NCBI RefSeq assembly: GCF_011839805.1
Contig: NZ_VWPY01000001.1
Location: forward strand, 124,001 to 188,000
DNA from: Kineococcus rubinsiae
GTDB lineage: Bacteria > Actinomycetota > Actinomycetes > Actinomycetales > Kineococcaceae
Reading direction: 5' to 3'
Length of the DNA: 64,000 nt
The translations under genes were made by a program, and so were the position numbers. The notes below the pieces were generated by a model. It was not told the DNA's origin. It was given only the letters and a program-made list of their open reading frames with translations, and searched no databases. Positions 60,717 to 64,000 of the stretch are shown here, piece by piece. Within the stretch, counting starts at the first letter, position 1, and each line of letters begins with the position of its first letter.

Positions 60717-62140
60717 TCAGGCCGGGACGAGCACGACCGCCCCGGTGCTGACGGTGAGCCGGGCGGAACCCCGCTCGAAGGCCTGCTGCAGGAGGTCGGG
60801 GCCCGCCGGGACGGCCGCGGCGACGGGGTAGCCCAGCGGCCCGTTCTCCCAGCCCGAGGCCGCCCACGCGTCGCGCACCGCGCCGACGACGGGCTGGGCC
60901 CCGGTGGTCGCGGTCGCGTAGACCGACCCGCGCTCGAAGTGGGAGTAGCGGCCCCGGCCGTCGGGGGTGCGCCGCTCACCCGTCACCGGGTAGCCGAGGG
61001 GGCCGGCCTCCCAGCCCGTGCGCGCCCACGCCTGGCGCACGTCGCCCAGCACGGCCTGCGCCCCGGTCGAGGGCGTCCAGTAGACCGACGACCCGCCGCC
61101 GCCGTCGAAGTGGTTGTAGCGCCCCCGCCCGTCGGGCGTCGTGCTCTCGTCGGTGACCGGGTAGCCCAGCGGCCCGCGCTCCCAGCCCAGCGCCCGCCAC
61201 GTCTCGCGGATCGCGCCGTGCACCTCGAAGGCCCCCGTGGCGGCCGACCAGTACACCGAGCCCCGCTCGAAGTGGTTGAAGCGCCCGCGCCCGTCCGGCG
61301 TGGCCGTCTCGTCGGTCACGGGGTAGCCGAGCGGCCCCGCCTCCCACCCGGTGCGGGCGAAGGTCTCGCGGATCGCGCCGTGCACCTCGTGGGCGCCCGT
61401 GCGGGCGGAGAGGTAGATCGAGCCGGCGTCGAAGTGCTGGTAGGCGCCGTCCCCGGCGGGGGTCGCGAGCTCCGGCGTGCGCGCCTCCCCCAGCACCCCG
61501 CCCTGCCCGCCGAGGGCGGTGTAGCGGCTGCCGATCGCGGTGCAGTCCTGCAGCGACGGCGCGGAGTGCTGGCCCGTGCGCTGGTCGGTCGCGCTCGTCG
61601 TCGAGCAGTCCCAGGCCGGGATGCGCCAGGGCGGGGTGCACGTGACGACGCGGCACCACACGGGCCCCGTGCACCGGACGTCCTGGCGGCACTGGCCGTA
61701 GCGGAACTCGTTGCAGCACACCTTGCGCTGGTCGCACTGCCCCGCGGGCCCGCACCCGCACGAGCAGCGCGGCAGCCCTCGCCGCAGAACGTGCTGCGCC
61801 CGGTGCAACCGCACGAGCAGTAGCTGTGGCAGTCGACGTAGTACCGGGCCCCGCCGCAGCAGAACCCCGACCCGTCGGACTTCCACCAGCCGCCGACGAG
61901 GCTCCCGGGCGGGCAGCGGTTCACGCCGCCGTTGATCGTGGCGCAGAACACCGTGTACCCCGACGAGCAGGTCGAGTCGATGCCGCAGACCGCGGCGTAG
62001 GCGGTGCCGGGACGGGTCAGGAAGCTCACGGGCCCGACGGTGAGCGCCGAGCCCACGACGGCCGTGCGCGCGAGGAACCCGCGGCGGCCCGTGCGGGTGG
62101 CGAGCAGACCGGCGAGGCGGTCGACCAGCGGTGTGCTCAC
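60717..62140 (-). CDS. Tat-exported MADH light-chain-like protein fused to LGFP repeats, with a frame change
   Basis: The N-terminal half (62140 to about 61770) opens with Tat signal RTGRRGFLARTAVVGSA, then a cysteine-rich sequence resembling the methylamine dehydrogenase light chain (PF02975): CPPGSLVGGWWKSDGSGFCC, ARYYVDCHSYCSCGC. The frame must move by one base between about 61775 and 61763; the other frame continues RCSCGCGPAGQCDQRKVCC, QCRQDVRCTGPVWCRVVTC. Two Trp (in VGGWWK and GPVWC) lie where tryptophan tryptophylquinone forms in that family. From about 61520 to 60720 come five LGFP repeats (GWEAGPLGYPVTDETATPDG type), which bind cell wall. The whole is 474 codons with one frame change. 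GTG at 62140 overlaps the stop of the upstream gene. The frame change may be a real disruption or a sequence error. Confidence 0.7.
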
Positions 62141-62604
62141 GAGGCGTCTCCCGGGGTGAGGTCGAGCGTCGACAGGACGCCCGTCAGGCGGTTCACGAGC
62201 TCCACGCGCCGGGCGTGGCTGCCGAGGACGACGTAGAGGCTGAAGGCCCGGCCGCCCTCGGTGAAGAACCACTGGCCGCCGGACTGGCCGGGGATGGTGC
62301 GCTGCAGCCGGTTCGGCGAGAAGTCCGCCGCGACGGGGCGGGGGCGGCCGCGGTCGGAGAACAGCGCGGTGCCCACGGCGCCGGGGCCCTGCTCGAACAG
62401 CGACACGAACAGGTCGGTGGCCGAGAGCAGCCCCGTCACGCCCCCGCCGAAGTCGCCGCGCACCACGGGCAGCGCGACCGTCGCGGCGTGCAGGACGGGG
62501 TGGGTGCGCGAGTCGCCCTCCTCCCCCGCGGCCGCACGCCGCGAGATGCGGACCTCCCAGCCGGGCGGGGCGTCGAGCCCCATCCCGTGTGCGCTCAGCA
62601 GCAC
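62137..62604 (-). CDS. Hypothetical 155-residue protein of the MauA-like operon
   Basis: A soluble protein, probably intracellular (no signal peptide). It begins MLLSAHGMGLDAPPGWEVRI with a beta-rich pattern (ATVALPVVRGDFGGGVTGLL, DLFVSLFEQGPGAVGTALFS, LQRTIPGQSGGQWFFTEGGR, ARRVELVNRLTGVLSTLDLTPGD). I recognise no family; the layout is like a compact beta-barrel domain. GTG at 62604 follows GGAGG; the stop overlaps the MauA-like gene start. It may help assembly or anchoring of that protein. Confidence 0.7.
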   Translation of the reverse strand: MLLSAHGMGLDAPPGWEVRISRRAAAGEEGDSRTHPVLHAATVALPVVRGDFGGGVTGLLSATDLFVSLFEQGPGAVGTALFSDRGRPRPVAADFSPNRLQRTIPGQSGGQWFFTEGGRAFSLYVVLGSHARRVELVNRLTGVLSTLDLTPGDAS

Positions 62605-62674
62605 GAGCAGCCTCCTGTCGTCGCGTCCCCGCCGGTCGGGGTCCCAGATCCGTCGTCCGTCGTGTCCCCGGTCC

Positions 62675-63283
62675 TCACGCGGGCACCCCCAGCACGAGCT
62701 GCCCGGCGCACGCGAGCACCAGCAGGGCGGCGGTCGTGGCCGCCGCGGCCCGCCCGGCCGGGGCCAGGCGCTCCAGCCGCCGGTGCGCCGCCCCCAGGCG
62801 CGCGACCGTGGTGACGGTGCGGGTGGCCAGCACGGGCGCGGCCCGCGCGAGGCCGAAGGCGAACCCGACGACGGCGCCGGGCACCGGACCGCCCGTCATC
62901 AGCGCGAGCGCCAGCGCGGCGTACAGCAGCGGCGACGTGACGATCGTGACGACGCCGAGGCCCAGCTGGGCCCCGTAGCCGAGGCCGTAGACCCAGCCGC
63001 GGTAGCGGTGCAGCCAGTCCTCGTCGACCTGGCGGTGCCAGGTGGGCAGCGCGGGGAGGCGGCCGGTCTCGACGGCCACGGCCGCGGCGCAGAAGGCCGC
63101 GAGGAGGACGAGCGCGACGGCCGCGGGGACGGCGTGCTCGAGGGGCAGCAGCGCCCCGGCGAGCCCGAGGAGGGCGCCGAGCGCGGTGCCGGCGGCGGCC
63201 GAGCCGAGGAGGTGGAAGGCGACCGTCACGGGCCACCGGCTGGCGCGGCCCCGCTCACCGAGCGGGGTGATGCTCGAGAGCAT
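62675..63283 (-). CDS. Polytopic membrane protein of the MauA-like operon
   Basis: A 202-residue membrane protein with about six hydrophobic helices (FHLLGSAAAGTALGALLGLA, AVPAAVALVLLAAFCAAAVAV, WVYGLGYGAQLGLGVVTIVT, LLYAALALALMTGGPVPGAV, and two more). By place it corresponds to MauE or a CcdA/DsbD-like disulfide-relay partner, as these belong with thioredoxin-like MauD; sequence alone does not prove this, and no paired Cys is obvious in the helices. ATG at 63283 is nine bases after the small gene stop, with GAGGCGAG. Confidence 0.7.
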   Translation of the reverse strand: MLSSITPLGERGRASRWPVTVAFHLLGSAAAGTALGALLGLAGALLPLEHAVPAAVALVLLAAFCAAAVAVETGRLPALPTWHRQVDEDWLHRYRGWVYGLGYGAQLGLGVVTIVTSPLLYAALALALMTGGPVPGAVVGFAFGLARAAPVLATRTVTTVARLGAAHRRLERLAPAGRAAAATTAALLVLACAGQLVLGVPA

Positions 63284-63292
63284 CGACTCGCC

Positions 63293-63373
63293 TCAAGGCG
63301 ACCACATCGCCCGCAGCGCGGCGACGACGGCGGTGGGCACGCCCGCGAGCAGCGCCCACGCCGCGAGGCTCAC
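63293..63373 (-). CDS. 26-residue hydrophobic peptide gene
   Basis: A tiny gene: GTG at 63373, four bases after the MauD-like stop; product about VSLAAWALLAGVPTAVVAAL plus RAMWSP. It is one membrane segment. The coupled position between MauD-like and MauE-like genes argues that it is translated. It may be a small structural subunit of the membrane complex. Not recognised. Confidence 0.5.
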   Translation of the reverse strand: MSLAAWALLAGVPTAVVAALRAMWSP

Positions 63374-63377
63374 GCGC

Positions 63378-64000
63378 TCAGTCCCGGCCCGGCGCGCCCG
63401 CACCGGCGTGGCCGCCGGGCTGCGGGGAGCCGTCCCGGCGGTCGAGGTCGACGACCTCGTCGGCGGTCAGCAGCAGGCTCGGGTGGCCGGGGGCGATGCC
63501 GGCCGCCAGGAGCTCGCGGTCGGCGCGCGCCTCGCGGTGGGGTCCGTCGCCCGCGTCCCGGTCGTGGGAGTGGCCGCGGGAGTGGTCGTGGGGCGCGTGG
63601 CTGGTGCGGGCGAGGGCCAGGTCCCCGGCCGCCTCCCCCACGAGGCGCTGCACCTGGTCCCAGCCGGTGGCGCTGCCCTCGCCCGCGACGCGACCCGTCG
63701 CGGCGTCGACGAGGACGAAGTACGGCGAGCCCGGCACCTCGTAGGCCTCCCAGGTCGCGGTCGACATGACCACGAGCAGGTCGGACCCCGCGAGCTGCTG
63801 CACCGCGCTGGCGCTCTCCCGCTCGGGGCCCTGCGTCACGACGACGAGGCGGGTGGCCGGCGGCAGCTCCGGGGTGGACGCGGCGAAGCGCTCCCAGAAC
63901 CCGTGGCAGGTGAGGCAGCCGCTGGACAGGAACGCGACGAGGGTCGCGCCGCCGCCGGCGGTCACGCTGACCTGCACGGTGTCGCCCGAGGGCGTGGTGC
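63378..64000 (-). CDS. MauD-like thioredoxin-fold protein (runs off the window)
   Basis: A partial gene read leftward; its 5' end lies beyond 64000, as the open frame continues through TTPSGDTVQVSVTAGGG to the edge. It has a thioredoxin CxxC, SSGCLTCHGFWERF, near the visible start, then VVVTQGPERESASAVQQLAG and YEVPGSPYFVLVD with the cis-Pro. The C-terminal 60 residues are His/Asp/Arg-rich (HAPHDHSRGHSHDRDAGDG) and perhaps bind metal. MauD in methylamine dehydrogenase clusters supports disulfide formation in the light chain, fitting the cysteine-rich protein downstream. Confidence 0.78.
   Translation of the reverse strand, partial: TTPSGDTVQVSVTAGGGATLVAFLSSGCLTCHGFWERFAASTPELPPATRLVVVTQGPERESASAVQQLAGSDLLVVMSTATWEAYEVPGSPYFVLVDAATGRVAGEGSATGWDQVQRLVGEAAGDLALARTSHAPHDHSRGHSHDRDAGDGPHREARADRELLAAGIAPGHPSLLLTADEVVDLDRRDGSPQPGGHAGAGAPGRD

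Noticed and set aside
61763-61775. Programmed -1 frameshift signal
   Set aside because: No X XXY YYZ heptamer or downstream pseudoknot is evident; error or mutation is simpler.

Overview
The window is chromosomal DNA from a very GC-rich actinobacterium. The signs are GTG starts in about half the genes, short overlapping GTGA/TGATG gene junctions, many starts lying 6-8 bases after a TANNNT box (leaderless transcripts), an F420-type oxidoreductase, an MsiK-type sugar ATPase, sigma-B-type promoters, ANTAR regulators and LGFP repeats. A Kineococcus-like (Kineosporiaceae) source is my guess from the gene mix; I could not test it. There is no phage, transposase, CRISPR array or rRNA operon. One tRNA gene (Thr, UGU) is present.

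Layout. 1-2.8 kb: ABC exporter ATPase and permease plus the start of a beta-propeller gene. 3.0-5.4 kb: DHA2 drug exporter divergent from a TetR gene, with two palindromic operators between them. 5.4-10 kb: VOC protein, LysG/LysE amino-acid export pair with a DapA-like gene, FUSC membrane protein. 10-13 kb: UDP-sugar epimerase/decarboxylase divergent from two tandem GT2 glycosyltransferases. 13-16.3 kb: a leftward envelope-stress operon (LEA-like protein, holin-superfamily protein, DUF3618, 49-residue acidic protein, YihY) behind a near-perfect sigma-B promoter. 16.3-29.5 kb: AI-2E-type permease, two paralogous zinc alcohol dehydrogenases, an F420 oxidoreductase, a K+ channel, PRC-barrel/DUF2382 stress proteins, SGNH esterase, MBL hydrolase, CtaG/DUF2243. 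29.5-37 kb: DUF4383, manganese catalase (sigma-B promoter), amino-acid permease, SRPBCC, a 48-residue acidic protein, two GAF-ANTAR regulators, cold-shock protein.

37-46.5 kb: CynX-like MFS, ethanolamine-type permease, then a three-gene unit made of a GCS2/ATP-grasp fusion ligase, a class II amidotransferase resembling N-acetylglutaminylglutamine amidotransferase, and an S9 peptidase. This looks like an alternative route to an amidated dipeptide osmolyte. 46.5-59.2 kb: tRNA-Thr with two tandem decayed copies of its 3' half, LacI regulator, Ser/Thr kinase, trehalose synthesis (OtsA/OtsB), KhtT/KhtU-like K+ efflux, MsiK-like ATPase, DUF4032 kinase-like protein, an NAD-dependent epimerase preceded by a 17-codon leader ORF, and MarR.

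59.5-64 kb: secreted aldose epimerase, then a leftward operon running in from beyond the window: MauD-like thioredoxin, a 26-residue membrane peptide, a polytopic membrane protein, a 155-residue protein, and a Tat-exported cysteine-rich protein resembling the methylamine dehydrogenase light chain and continuing into LGFP cell-wall repeats. A one-base frame change interrupts this last gene. It is the most unusual system here: a possible tryptophan-tryptophylquinone-type protein attached to the cell wall.

Taken together the region is rich in osmotic, oxidative and desiccation stress functions: trehalose, K+ channel and K+ efflux, Mn catalase, LEA-like proteins, a probable dipeptide osmolyte, and sigma-B promoters.
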